This document shows, one piece after another, positions 7,696 through 14,603 of a stretch of 35,052 nucleotides of DNA. Source of the DNA: a virus; IMG/VR virus record IMGVR_UViG_3300026292_000015, positions 1 to 35,052 of that record; one strand, given 5' to 3'. The notes beneath the pieces are model-generated. The model was not told where the DNA came from. It ran no database searches and worked only from the letters and a program-made list of their open reading frames with translations. Position 1 is the first letter of the stretch. Each line of letters opens with the position of its first letter. The translations under genes were made by a program, and so were the position numbers.

Positions 7696-7947
7696 ATGGA
7701 GAGACCGATGTTCGAGGAAATGATCCAGTCATTGTACACTTTCGCTCTGTTCGGAGCATTTATTTTAGGAGGACTAGTCTCTTGGTTAACTAAGGACTAT
7801 GTTGATGCATACTTAGACAATGCAGCGTACGCTAAAGCGATTACGCACCCTGAAATGCTAGACGAACAAGGCAACGTTGATCAGACAGAGTTATTATACT
7901 TGTCATTCAACGAGCAAGATGATACAATAGAACAGGATGAAGATTAA
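7696..7947 (+). CDS. Small membrane protein, 83 aa
   Basis: The product has one transmembrane helix at about residues 12-31 (YTFALFGAFILGGLVSWL), followed by a soluble, acidic tail ending in DDTIEQDED. A second ATG at codon 5 is an alternative start. No family is recognised. It lies in the block of short genes between glutaredoxin and thyX and would sit in the host inner or thylakoid membrane. Confidence 0.6.
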   Translation: MERPMFEEMIQSLYTFALFGAFILGGLVSWLTKDYVDAYLDNAAYAKAITHPEMLDEQGNVDQTELLYLSFNEQDDTIEQDED

Positions 7948-7962
7948 ACCGTCAATTTAATT

Positions 7963-8400
7963 ATGAAATTATTAATCTCAGAGGTCCTTCAGAAAGCACA
8001 TAGTGCTAAGACTAAGGCAGAGAAGATCAAAGTTCTTAAGGCGAACAACAGTCAAACACTGCGTTCTCTATTCATTTGGAACTATGATGACTCTGTTAAG
8101 TCAGTACTACCTGAAGGTGAAGTGCCATACCGACCTAATCCAGCACCAATGGGTACAGAACATACTCGTTTGGAAACCGAAGGACGTAAATTCTATTACT
8201 TTATTGAAGGAGGTGCTGATAACCTCTCAATGATAAAGAAAGAGAATATGTTTATTCAACTGTTGGAAGGTCTTCATCCAGAAGAGGCAGAAGTAGTTTG
8301 CCTTGTAAAGGATAAGAAACTACAGTCTAAGTACCGTATTACTAAAGCAGTCGTAGATTCTGCGTTCCCCAGTATTAATTGGGGTGGAAGATCTAAATGA
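7963..8400 (+). CDS. Conserved-type phage protein, 145 aa, unknown function
   Basis: This soluble protein has a helical N-terminal third (LLISEVLQKAHSAKTKAEKI), a Pro-rich middle (VPYRPNPAPMGTEHTRL) and a C-terminal part with alternating strands and helices. The order of a short repeated-helix start and an aromatic FYYFIEGG core resembles proteins carried widely by T4-like cyanophages near their nucleotide genes, but this is memory of the class, not a family assignment. The stop overlaps the next start by ATGA. Function unknown. Confidence 0.65.
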   Translation: MKLLISEVLQKAHSAKTKAEKIKVLKANNSQTLRSLFIWNYDDSVKSVLPEGEVPYRPNPAPMGTEHTRLETEGRKFYYFIEGGADNLSMIKKENMFIQLLEGLHPEEAEVVCLVKDKKLQSKYRITKAVVDSAFPSINWGGRSK

Positions 8401-8684
8401 AGATACTCAAAACTAATTGTAAGCCTGAGGATGCTCAGGATACAACGCTACCTTACTCTGCCTACCTCGTAGAGTATGAACCAGAGGGTGAGGGGATATG
8501 CTATGATCTATGCATACCTCACACGCAGGTAGAGATGTTTGATTATTATTATGATAGATATAAAAAAGGTTTTAAAAACTTTAAACAAACTGATGGTAGA
8601 GTGAATCCAAATCTATGGCGAACCCAGACAGAACCCCCCAAGAAAAAGAGACGCAAGCGCAAGCCAGTGGAAGAAGAGGAGTAA
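8397..8684 (+). CDS. Hypothetical protein, 95 aa, with basic-acidic tail
   Basis: The gene starts inside the preceding stop (ATGA). The body (residues 1-75) is soluble and aromatic-rich (FDYYYDRYKKGFKNF). The C-terminus is an unusual tail: PPKKKRRKRKPVEEEE, a run of basic residues ending in four Glu. Such tails often contact nucleic acid or a partner protein; nothing more can be said. Its last bases encode the GAAGAGGAG that may act as ribosome site for the next gene. Confidence 0.6.
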   Translation: MKILKTNCKPEDAQDTTLPYSAYLVEYEPEGEGICYDLCIPHTQVEMFDYYYDRYKKGFKNFKQTDGRVNPNLWRTQTEPPKKKRRKRKPVEEEE

Positions 8685-8935
8685 TGTACACCTATACTAA
8701 GGGTGTCAAGCCTCCTGAGCCTCCTGCTGAGGAACCTAAGGTTGAAGAACCTAAAAAGGAACCTGTTATGACTTCTGAAGAAGCAGGTAAAGCTGCTGCT
8801 TCATTGTTTCTAACTCCTTTAGTTCTTATGTTTGTATGGAACTGGAGTGTACCTGCAATCTTTGGGTTGCAAACACTAAATTATTTACAGGCATTCTGCC
8901 TGATTGTTATTGGTAGGTGCTTTAAGAACGACTAA
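8684..8935 (+). CDS. Small membrane protein, 83 aa
   Basis: The chosen ATG at 8684 shares one base with the preceding stop (TAATG), the junction used repeatedly in this genome. The frame is open further up to an ATG at 8615, giving 106 residues, but the added part would overlap the upstream gene by 70 bases. The product has a Pro/Glu/Lys-rich N-terminal segment (PPEPPAEEPKVEEPKKEP) and two hydrophobic stretches (SLFLTPLVLMFVWNW and LQAFCLIVIG), consistent with two membrane helices. No family is recognised. Confidence 0.6.
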   Translation: MYTYTKGVKPPEPPAEEPKVEEPKKEPVMTSEEAGKAAASLFLTPLVLMFVWNWSVPAIFGLQTLNYLQAFCLIVIGRCFKND

Positions 8936-8938
8936 ATT

Positions 8939-9664
8939 ATGACAAAAGTATGCCTCGTTTCCGTCACTCCTGACGCTGAAAAAACTATAGGATACATCGC
9001 AAGAGTATCCAACCCTAAGAACCAAGAGAACCCTAACGTGGCTAAACTCTTGAGTTATTGTATCGAACACGGTCACTACTCTGTGTTTGAGCAAGCCCAT
9101 ATGACCCTAGAGATCAACACTACTAGAGGACTAGCAGCACAGATCTTAAGGCATAGAAGTTTTACATTCCAAGAGTTCAGTCAGAGATATGCTAACACTG
9201 AACTACTTGGTACCGCTATTGATCCACCTGAACTGAGAAGACAGGATAAAAAGAACAGACAGAACTCTATAGATGATCTCGATGAAACGCAGACGAAATT
9301 CCTTAAGAGCAAGATCTCAAGGTACTTTGCTGAAGGGGTGGATTTATACGATGAACTTATACGTGAGGGAATTGCGAAGGAATGTGCGAGATTTGTTCTC
9401 CCATTAGCAACACCTACTCGTCTCTATATGACTGGTAGTGCTCGTAGCTGGATGCATTACATTCAATTACGTACTTCTAATGGTACCCAGAAGGAGCACA
9501 TCGATGTCGCTAACCTATGTCGTGACCATTTCATTTGTAACTTCCCAATCATTGCCAAGGCACTAGGGTGGTGTCCCGATGCCGAAACGGATTGCGATTG
9601 CCAATATAAGGAGGAGTATCCAGACGGTTGGGGAGATATCCAACCGTGCCTAAGGATAGATTAA
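8939..9664 (+). CDS. thyX: FAD-dependent thymidylate synthase (ThyX)
   Basis: ThyX methylates dUMP to dTMP using methylene-tetrahydrofolate, with FAD and NADPH. The family signature RHRx7SxR is present as RHRSFTFQEFSQR, with R71, H72, R73, S81 and R83. Further matches include the HYSVFEQAHMT segment before it and the ARFVLPLATPTRLYMTGSARSWMHYIQLR block near residues 150-180, which forms the dUMP and flavin site. Length (241) is normal. Cyanophages commonly carry thyX to feed DNA synthesis. It follows the small membrane gene by 3 bases. The C-terminal tail contains CDCQ and several acidic residues beyond the core. Confidence 0.96.
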   Translation: MTKVCLVSVTPDAEKTIGYIARVSNPKNQENPNVAKLLSYCIEHGHYSVFEQAHMTLEINTTRGLAAQILRHRSFTFQEFSQRYANTELLGTAIDPPELRRQDKKNRQNSIDDLDETQTKFLKSKISRYFAEGVDLYDELIREGIAKECARFVLPLATPTRLYMTGSARSWMHYIQLRTSNGTQKEHIDVANLCRDHFICNFPIIAKALGWCPDAETDCDCQYKEEYPDGWGDIQPCLRID

Positions 9665-9677
9665 TGCCCTCTTTACT

Positions 9678-9685
9678 ACTAAATA
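9678..9685 (+). promoter_or_regulatory. Weak late promoter candidate
   Basis: ACTAAATA in the 30-base gap after thyX keeps the AAATA core of the late octamer but has two mismatches to TATAAATA. It lies 10 bases before the ATG at 9695. Support is positional only. Confidence 0.25.
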
Positions 9686-9694
9686 CTTAGAAAA

Positions 9695-9925
9695 ATGCCA
9701 AACTACGACTTTAAAAACACAGAGACTGGAGAGATCACCGAAGTTTTTATGTCTATCCACGACCTAGATAAATATAAAGAGGATCATCCTGAAATGGAAA
9801 GGTACTTCGGTAACCAGGTACCTAAGACAATGTATGGTAAACCCAAACAGTCCGATGGATTTAAGGACGTAATGTCTAAGATTCAGTCTGCTCATCCCAG
9901 AGCTAACCTATCCCGATTCACTTAA
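9695..9925 (+). CDS. FmdB-like small protein lacking zinc ligands, 76 aa
   Basis: The opening MPNYDFKNTETGEITEVFMSI follows the pattern of FmdB-type zinc-ribbon proteins (MPxYxFxCxxCG...), but the cysteines are replaced, so no zinc knuckle can form. The rest is charged and ends in a Ser/Arg-rich segment (AHPRANLSRF). The gene sits directly before phoH with a 2-base gap, so they are probably co-transcribed. Function unknown; the FmdB relation is an inference from the first 20 residues. Confidence 0.6.
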   Translation: MPNYDFKNTETGEITEVFMSIHDLDKYKEDHPEMERYFGNQVPKTMYGKPKQSDGFKDVMSKIQSAHPRANLSRFT

Positions 9926-9927
9926 TT

Positions 9928-10674
9928 ATGCCAGCAAGAAAGCGTAAGCCTGCTAACGGAAACGGATCCGCTAGAGTAATGAAGAGAAAGAAACCAATCA
10001 ATCTAGAATATCTTAAGACTATAGAACCCTTAACCGACAATCAGGAAAGGGTTTTTAAGTCTTATGCTGAAGGTAAGAACATCGTACTACACGGTGCTGC
10101 TGGTACAGGTAAGACTTTTATTAGTTTATTTCTTGCACTGAGAGATGTCCTAGAACCAACCTCATCTTATGAGAAGGTGTATATGGTTCGTTCATTGGTA
10201 CCAACCAGAGAGATTGGGTTCCTACCAGGTGATCACGAGGACAAGTCAAATCTATATCAGATACCATATAAGAATATGGTGAAGTATATGTTTGAGATGC
10301 CAGATGATGCATCATTTGAGATGCTCTATGATAATCTGCGTAATCAATCAACCATATCCTTCTGGTCTACAAGTTTTATACGTGGTACCACGTTTGATAA
10401 TTGTGTAATAATTGTTGATGAATTCAGTAACTTGAATTTTCACGAGTTGGATAGTATAATAACCAGAGTCGGTCAGAACTGTAAGATTATCTTCTCAGGT
10501 GATCACGCACAAACTGATTTACAAAAAACCAACGAGCGCAATGGTGTGCTAGAATTTATGCAGATTCTTAAAACAATGCCATCATTCGACTGTATCGAAT
10601 TCGATATACAAGATATCGTTAGATCTGGTTTTGTAAAAGAGTACCTACTTGCCAAAATCCAACTGGGAATGTAA
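9928..10674 (+). CDS. phoH: PhoH-like ATPase
   Basis: This is a P-loop ATPase of the PhoH family. Walker A is GAAGTGKT at residues 56-63, Walker B is CVIIVDEFSN about 100 residues later, and a SGDHAQTDL segment matches the conserved motif after it. The first 25 residues are strongly basic and glycine-rich. PhoH is one of the most frequent genes in marine phages; it is linked to phosphate stress in bacteria, but its biochemical role (possibly RNA or DNA helicase-type) is not settled. It lies between a small FmdB-like gene and a nuclease gene, all nearly abutting. Confidence 0.93.
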   Translation: MPARKRKPANGNGSARVMKRKKPINLEYLKTIEPLTDNQERVFKSYAEGKNIVLHGAAGTGKTFISLFLALRDVLEPTSSYEKVYMVRSLVPTREIGFLPGDHEDKSNLYQIPYKNMVKYMFEMPDDASFEMLYDNLRNQSTISFWSTSFIRGTTFDNCVIIVDEFSNLNFHELDSIITRVGQNCKIIFSGDHAQTDLQKTNERNGVLEFMQILKTMPSFDCIEFDIQDIVRSGFVKEYLLAKIQLGM

Positions 10675-10676
10675 TT

Positions 10677-11342
10677 ATGTTTAAGACTGTGGGACCACCA
10701 GTTCCACTAACTGAGATGAATGCCGTCCAACGTGACGGTCTTCGTTTATATAATGTTAGTGAAGGTAAATGGTATCCATCCGTCACTACAGTGACAGGAC
10801 ATCGAAAGAAGGATGGTATACTTAAATGGAGAAAGCGAGTAGGAGAGAAAGAAGCTAATCGTATTAGCTCTCTCGCAACAAATCGTGGCAATAGATATCA
10901 TTCTATGGTAGAGTGTTATCTGAAGAACGATCCAGTACCTTTTGATGATACGCATCCTCTTAGCACTTTTCTTTTTAAATCTACTAAGAAAATCTTGGAT
11001 CGGATCGACAATATACATCTTCTGGAAAGTCCTTTATACAGCGATTATCTTCGGGTTGCTGGTCGTGTTGACTGCATAGCAGAGTTCGATGGTGAACTAG
11101 CTGTTATCGATTTCAAGACTGCTACTAGAGAGAAGAAAGAAGAATGGATTGAGAACTATTTTGTACAAGAGACTGCTTATGCTGTAATGTACTATGAACG
11201 TTGCGGTGTTAAGGTTGACAAGATAGTAACTCTAATCGCTATTGAAGATGGTGCTACTCAAGTTATACAGAAGTATGACTTAGATTATTATCATACTTTA
11301 CTACAAGAGTACATCACCGAATTTATGAACTTATCTAAATGA
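10677..11342 (+). CDS. PD-(D/E)XK exonuclease (RecB/MGME1-like)
   Basis: The order of motifs fits a RecB-type nuclease domain: H75 in RGNRYHSMVE, D132 in GRVDCIAEF, D145 and K147 in VIDFKTA, and the QETAY box at residues 164-168. Together they form the metal-dependent nuclease site of the Cas4/RecB/MGME1-like group. Phage members act on DNA ends or displaced single strands during replication and recombination; the exact substrate here is not known. It lies between phoH and the gene 33 coactivator, overlapping the latter by ATGA, in a replication and transcription block. Confidence 0.88.
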   Translation: MFKTVGPPVPLTEMNAVQRDGLRLYNVSEGKWYPSVTTVTGHRKKDGILKWRKRVGEKEANRISSLATNRGNRYHSMVECYLKNDPVPFDDTHPLSTFLFKSTKKILDRIDNIHLLESPLYSDYLRVAGRVDCIAEFDGELAVIDFKTATREKKEEWIENYFVQETAYAVMYYERCGVKVDKIVTLIAIEDGATQVIQKYDLDYYHTLLQEYITEFMNLSK

Positions 11343-11584
11343 AAGACCTTCAAGACAAATTTATGACACAAGCAAAATTCTCTGGATTAGTAGAGGAGGT
11401 TGTGAAAAACAGTGACGGACTAGTTAACTACATTGATGCAGTTGTCGTAGTCTGTGATGAGTATGAGATTGAGGTGGAAACCGTAAACAAATTGATCTCT
11501 AGACCATTGAAGGACAAGATTAAATATAATGCACAGCAACTTAATTTCGTGAAGAAAACATCACGAGGAGTATTACCATTATGA
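11339..11584 (+). CDS. 33: Late-transcription coactivator (gp33-like)
   Basis: T4 gp33 binds RNA polymerase and the sliding clamp to stimulate late transcription. The 81-residue product fits the phage late-transcription coactivator family: FSGLVEEVVKNSDGLVNYIDAV, then a CDEYEIEVETVNKLIS helix pair and a PLKDKIKYNAQQLNFVK helix. It is shorter than T4 gp33 (112 residues) but close to cyanophage versions. The hydrophobic C-terminus (GVLPL) is in the place where T4 gp33 has its clamp-binding peptide. T4-type late promoters elsewhere in the window agree with this function. It overlaps both neighbours by ATGA. Confidence 0.8.
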   Translation: MKDLQDKFMTQAKFSGLVEEVVKNSDGLVNYIDAVVVVCDEYEIEVETVNKLISRPLKDKIKYNAQQLNFVKKTSRGVLPL

Positions 11585-11919
11585 GCGAAAGATTTTACGA
11601 ATCTGAAGTGGTCCGTAATGAGATGGGAGAGATGCAACAGCTCTATGAAGACCTGTACAATATCTCTCTAAAGTTCCCAACAATGGCTAAGGAGGACAAG
11701 AGAGAACATATCGAAAAAACGATGGAACTCATAGCCAAACAGAAGGTATTCTATGCTAGAATATCACTGTTAGCATTGGAGGATGAAGAAGCACGAGAGA
11801 TCAAGCTCAGACTGGATGAGATGACCAAAATATACAGTCAGGGAAAGGATATTAACGCTGTCCTGACTGATATGGAAATCAAGTTAAAACAGTGGAAAAA
11901 CGAGCTTGACAAGTCTTAA
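11581..11919 (+). CDS. DUF1825 family protein (cyanobacterial-type)
   Basis: The 112-residue product resembles DUF1825, a small helical family found in cyanobacteria. Matching features are the opening FYESEVVRNEMGEMQQLYEDLY, the KFPTMAKEDKREHIE segment, the KQKVFYARISLL stretch and the C-terminal MEIKLKQWKNELDKS helix. The family has no established function. In this genome it overlaps gene 33 and precedes gene 32 after a promoter gap, so it is placed among transcription and replication proteins. A host-derived origin is likely. An alternative reading as UvsY, which lies near this position in T4-like maps, fits the sequence less well. Confidence 0.8.
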   Translation: MSERFYESEVVRNEMGEMQQLYEDLYNISLKFPTMAKEDKREHIEKTMELIAKQKVFYARISLLALEDEEAREIKLRLDEMTKIYSQGKDINAVLTDMEIKLKQWKNELDKS

Positions 11920-11935
11920 TAGAGGCTTGACATTG

Positions 11936-11943
11936 TATAAATA
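11936..11943 (+). promoter_or_regulatory. Late promoter before gene 32
   Basis: A perfect TATAAATA lies 56 bases before the gene 32 ATG. TTGACA at 11927-11932 stands just upstream, with TACCCT 17 bases further on at 11950, so a host-type early or middle promoter may overlap the late element. The leader from about 11950 to 11998 holds an ACCC-TTAAT-GGGT inverted repeat and the AAAGGA ribosome site. Confidence 0.65.
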
Positions 11944-11998
11944 GTACGTTACCCTTAATGGGTAGTAAAAACATCTAAAACACTACAAAGGACTAATT

Positions 11999-12934
11999 AT
12001 GTCATTCGCAACACTAAAGAAGAAGTCTGGAAAGTTTCAAAATCTCACTAAAGAGATAGAGAAACTCAATAGCTCTGGTAAGCAAACCGACGAGAGACTA
12101 TGGAAACCAGGCGTTGACAAATCTGGTAACGGATTTGCTATTTTAAGGTTCATTCCTCAAGAGCAATCAGAAGAACTACCTTGGGCACAAGTTTGGAGTC
12201 ACGCATTCCAAGGACCTGGTGGTTGGTTGATTGAGAATTGTCCAACTACTAAGGGTGAAAAATGCCCTGTATGTGCTCACAACAGTACACTGTGGAACAG
12301 TGGTAGAGAACAGGACAAGGACGTAGCACGTAAGCAGAAGCGTAAGCTTTCTTACTATGCAAACGTTTATGTCGTTAAGGATCCATTAAATCCTGATAAT
12401 GAGGGACAAGTATTTTTATACAAGTTCGGAAAACGTATATTTGACAAGTTGTCTGCACGTATGCAGCCTGATGAGAATGATTACGATCCACAACCAGCGA
12501 TAAACCCATTTGATCTATGGGGAGGTGCTGATTTTAAACTTAAAATCAAGCAGGTAGCAGGTTACTGGAACTATGATGATTCTTGCTTCGCTGCTCCAGG
12601 TACCCTAGGTGGGTTCGATGATGAACGTCTAGAGGAGATCTTTAACAAGGCTCACTCACTCAAGGAGTTCACAGATGATTCGAACTTCAAAACTTATGAC
12701 GAGCTTGATGGTCGTCTTAAAGCGGTTCTGGGTCGAGCTGTCAAACCAAAAAGCTACGACGCAGAAACCGAGGAGTCCGAAGGAGAGATTAATGCCCTTG
12801 GATCCAATCCTGCTCCAGCAGCAGAAAGTTGGACAAAGGGGGTTGAAAACTTCTCAGAGACAAAAGCTGCAGTATCTGCACAATCGGAAGATGATGCATT
12901 GAGTTACTTTCAGCAATTAGCTGCAGAGGACTAA
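11999..12934 (+). CDS. 32: Single-stranded DNA-binding protein gp32
   Basis: gp32 coats single-stranded DNA during replication, repair and recombination. The N-terminal segment MSFATLKKKSGKFQNLTKEI corresponds to the basic cooperativity domain. The zinc site is visible as H68, C81, C89 and C92, which aligns with H64, C77, C87 and C90 of T4. The core follows with KLSYYANVYVVKDP. The C-terminus is acidic and ends EDDALSYFQQLAAED, like the T4 domain that recruits partner proteins. Length (311) matches T4 (301). The gene has its own promoter region and AAAGGA ribosome site, and shares TAATG with the next gene. Confidence 0.96.
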   Translation: MSFATLKKKSGKFQNLTKEIEKLNSSGKQTDERLWKPGVDKSGNGFAILRFIPQEQSEELPWAQVWSHAFQGPGGWLIENCPTTKGEKCPVCAHNSTLWNSGREQDKDVARKQKRKLSYYANVYVVKDPLNPDNEGQVFLYKFGKRIFDKLSARMQPDENDYDPQPAINPFDLWGGADFKLKIKQVAGYWNYDDSCFAAPGTLGGFDDERLEEIFNKAHSLKEFTDDSNFKTYDELDGRLKAVLGRAVKPKSYDAETEESEGEINALGSNPAPAAESWTKGVENFSETKAAVSAQSEDDALSYFQQLAAED

Positions 12935-13548
12935 TGCTACACGAACTTTTTCCAGTTCCTGTATGGGAAGAGAATATTGGGGTGCCTGACGGCACCCTTT
13001 CGTTTGTCGATGAAAAAATCAAGTATGAACGTATGGGTGCTCACGGTAACACCAAGAGCATATCGTGTAATAAGCAAATATTAAAGGAATTCCCAGAACT
13101 CGAAAATCATATATTTGAGGGTTTATCACGGTACCTTAGAAACCACCTTTTAGTCGCACCTAACGTAATTATCGAAATTGTGCGATCTTGGGTGGTTTTG
13201 CACTATCCTAAAGATTATTGCGATTTTCATACTCACTCTAATGCAATATGGAGTGGAATATTCTATATACAGACAGAACCGAACAGTGGAGACCTCCTAT
13301 TCGATAAAACGGGATTATATCCAAACTGTTTTCTACAAGTTTTAGAACCTGATACATTAGGTTACACTAACGCCACTGCAAAGCACCAGAGGTTCCAACC
13401 TAAGCCAGGTGACCTCTTTGTGTTCCCATCTCAGTTGATGCACAAGGCAGAATCCAACCAATCCACAAACTGTCGCTATTGCATAGCCTTTGATGTGTTT
13501 GTTCGTGGTACAATAGGTACAAGACACGGTAATGAGGTCACATTATGA
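12934..13548 (+). CDS. Putative 2OG-Fe(II) oxygenase, copy 2
   Basis: A second member of the TIGR02466-like oxygenases. The metal motif is HTH at residues 99-101 in CDFHTHSNAIWSGIFYIQ, with the distal H170 in FPSQLMHKAESN and R181 in CRYCIAFDVF. The N-terminus (LHELFPVPVWEENI) again shows the FP strand. It differs strongly in sequence from the copies at 6776 and 29215, so these are old paralogues or separate acquisitions. The gene starts one base inside the gene 32 stop (TAATG). An intrinsic-terminator-like hairpin occupies codons 16-22, so expression may depend on read-through from gene 32. The substrate is unknown. Confidence 0.82.
   Translation: MLHELFPVPVWEENIGVPDGTLSFVDEKIKYERMGAHGNTKSISCNKQILKEFPELENHIFEGLSRYLRNHLLVAPNVIIEIVRSWVVLHYPKDYCDFHTHSNAIWSGIFYIQTEPNSGDLLFDKTGLYPNCFLQVLEPDTLGYTNATAKHQRFQPKPGDLFVFPSQLMHKAESNQSTNCRYCIAFDVFVRGTIGTRHGNEVTL
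12980..12997 (+). terminator. Intrinsic-terminator-like hairpin after gene 32
   Basis: GGGTGCC-tgac-GGCACCC is a perfect 7-bp GC-rich stem with a 4-base loop, followed by TTTCGTTTGT. It lies 46 bases after the gene 32 stop but inside the next coding region. The T-tract is interrupted, so termination may be partial. Confidence 0.6.
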
Positions 13549-13859
13549 AATTTCTTCCACTTTTGGCAATTCCCTTCCTAGCAGCTCCAGTCCAAGCTCA
13601 CCACAAAACTACAAATTGGGTAAAACCAACTTTAGACGGAGCAGAGGTAGCTCCAACACATTGTGTTAAAGATCCTCAATTTGGATGGAATTGCTGGTAT
13701 AAACGAGTAGAACGTCGAAGGAGGCACCGTCACCACGATCATTGGGGTGAAACGCATTATTTACCTTGGTATCAATCGACACCAGTATTCAGACCTAACA
13801 AGTACAATCATCACGGAGTACCTTGTTACATCTATAAAGACGAAAATTGGTGTTTCTAG
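13545..13859 (+). CDS. Exported His-rich protein, 104 aa
   Basis: The N-terminus is a clear signal peptide: MKFLPLLAIPFLAAPVQA, with an Ala-X-Ala-type cleavage site after residue 18. The mature protein starts HHK and holds many His residues (RRHRHHDHWG, NHHG), a run of Arg, aromatic residues and four Cys (HCVKD, NCWY, PCYIY, NWCF). It would be exported to the periplasm, where the Cys could pair and the His could bind metal. No family is recognised. It overlaps the oxygenase by ATGA, and its stop overlaps the gp53 stop on the other strand. Confidence 0.7.
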   Translation: MKFLPLLAIPFLAAPVQAHHKTTNWVKPTLDGAEVAPTHCVKDPQFGWNCWYKRVERRRRHRHHDHWGETHYLPWYQSTPVFRPNKYNHHGVPCYIYKDENWCF

Positions 13860-14602
13860 GTTGAACCCTTACTTACAAGTGAGGTACTAGAACCACTACC
13901 AGACGCAGACCCAGTTGAAGCAGTGCTTTGGCTGGGTTTGTTGTATTTGGGTAACCCGATAAATTCTTCTGCAAGAGATCCCTGAGTCTTTTTGTATCCA
14001 TTCTCATCAACTTCTGCGTTGGGAAGGTACATTGCTAGTTTCTTGAACTCAGCGACGAAATCAGTCAAATATTGCGGGCGAAGCAGGTATATATTTCTCT
14101 TAGTTTCATTAATTTCGTTCTCGTATGCATAGTATGATACAGGTATGCGACTTGATGATGAAGGTACAATACTGCCATCAGGTTTGGTGTATTGGAAATC
14201 CTCAGGTACTTGATATCCTGATTTCAATAGTACACTACCATCAGTATGTAAGTATTCTAAAGTTTCATAGTGTCTAACACCTTCTACTGAACCATACTTG
14301 TCTTCAACGTACTTGAAGAGATCCTCACGGTTCATTGGCCAGTCTTGATTCACGTTGATCACATTGTTTACAAGCAATATGACCCAATCTAGACCAGAAT
14401 CCTTATAGAACTTATATGCTACTTGATCAGGTCTCTCATTCTCACCAATTTCATATTGGAGGAAACCTAACAGAGCACCTTGAAGTGAATCACGGATTTT
14501 GATCCTTCTGAAGATATTAACCGCAAGTTGGTAAGGTTGAAATCCATCAACCCTAGTCTTATTACGGACATATACCTTAGGTAGGTACTTAAAGTAAGCC
14601 AT
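13856..14602 (-). CDS. 53: Baseplate wedge protein gp53
   Basis: The segment ENERPDQVAYKFYKDSGLDWVILLVNNVINVNQDWPM (described in parts: RPDQVAYKFY and DWVILLVNN) is the hallmark of gp53, the wedge subunit that helps join baseplate wedges around the hub. The N-terminus (FKYLPKVYV) and the helix DLFKYVEDKYG follow the expected layout. The C-terminal 30 residues are Ser/Gly/Thr-rich and look like a flexible tail. Length 248 compares with 196 in T4; the tail accounts for most of the difference. The gene is on the minus strand, one base after gene 48. Confidence 0.88.
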   Translation of the reverse strand: MAYFKYLPKVYVRNKTRVDGFQPYQLAVNIFRRIKIRDSLQGALLGFLQYEIGENERPDQVAYKFYKDSGLDWVILLVNNVINVNQDWPMNREDLFKYVEDKYGSVEGVRHYETLEYLHTDGSVLLKSGYQVPEDFQYTKPDGSIVPSSSSRIPVSYYAYENEINETKRNIYLLRPQYLTDFVAEFKKLAMYLPNAEVDENGYKKTQGSLAEEFIGLPKYNKPSQSTASTGSASGSGSSTSLVSKGST

Positions 14603-14603
14603 A

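Noticed and set aside
8615-8684. Longer start, or a -1 frameshift fusion, for the membrane protein at 8684
   Set aside because: The frames are related by -1 and open, but the junction has only CCCCCC and G-AAA-AAG, not a canonical heptamer, and a simple TAATG start exists at 8684.
11581-11919. UvsY recombination mediator
   Set aside because: Position near gene 32 suggested it, but the sequence follows DUF1825 and does not resemble T4 UvsY.
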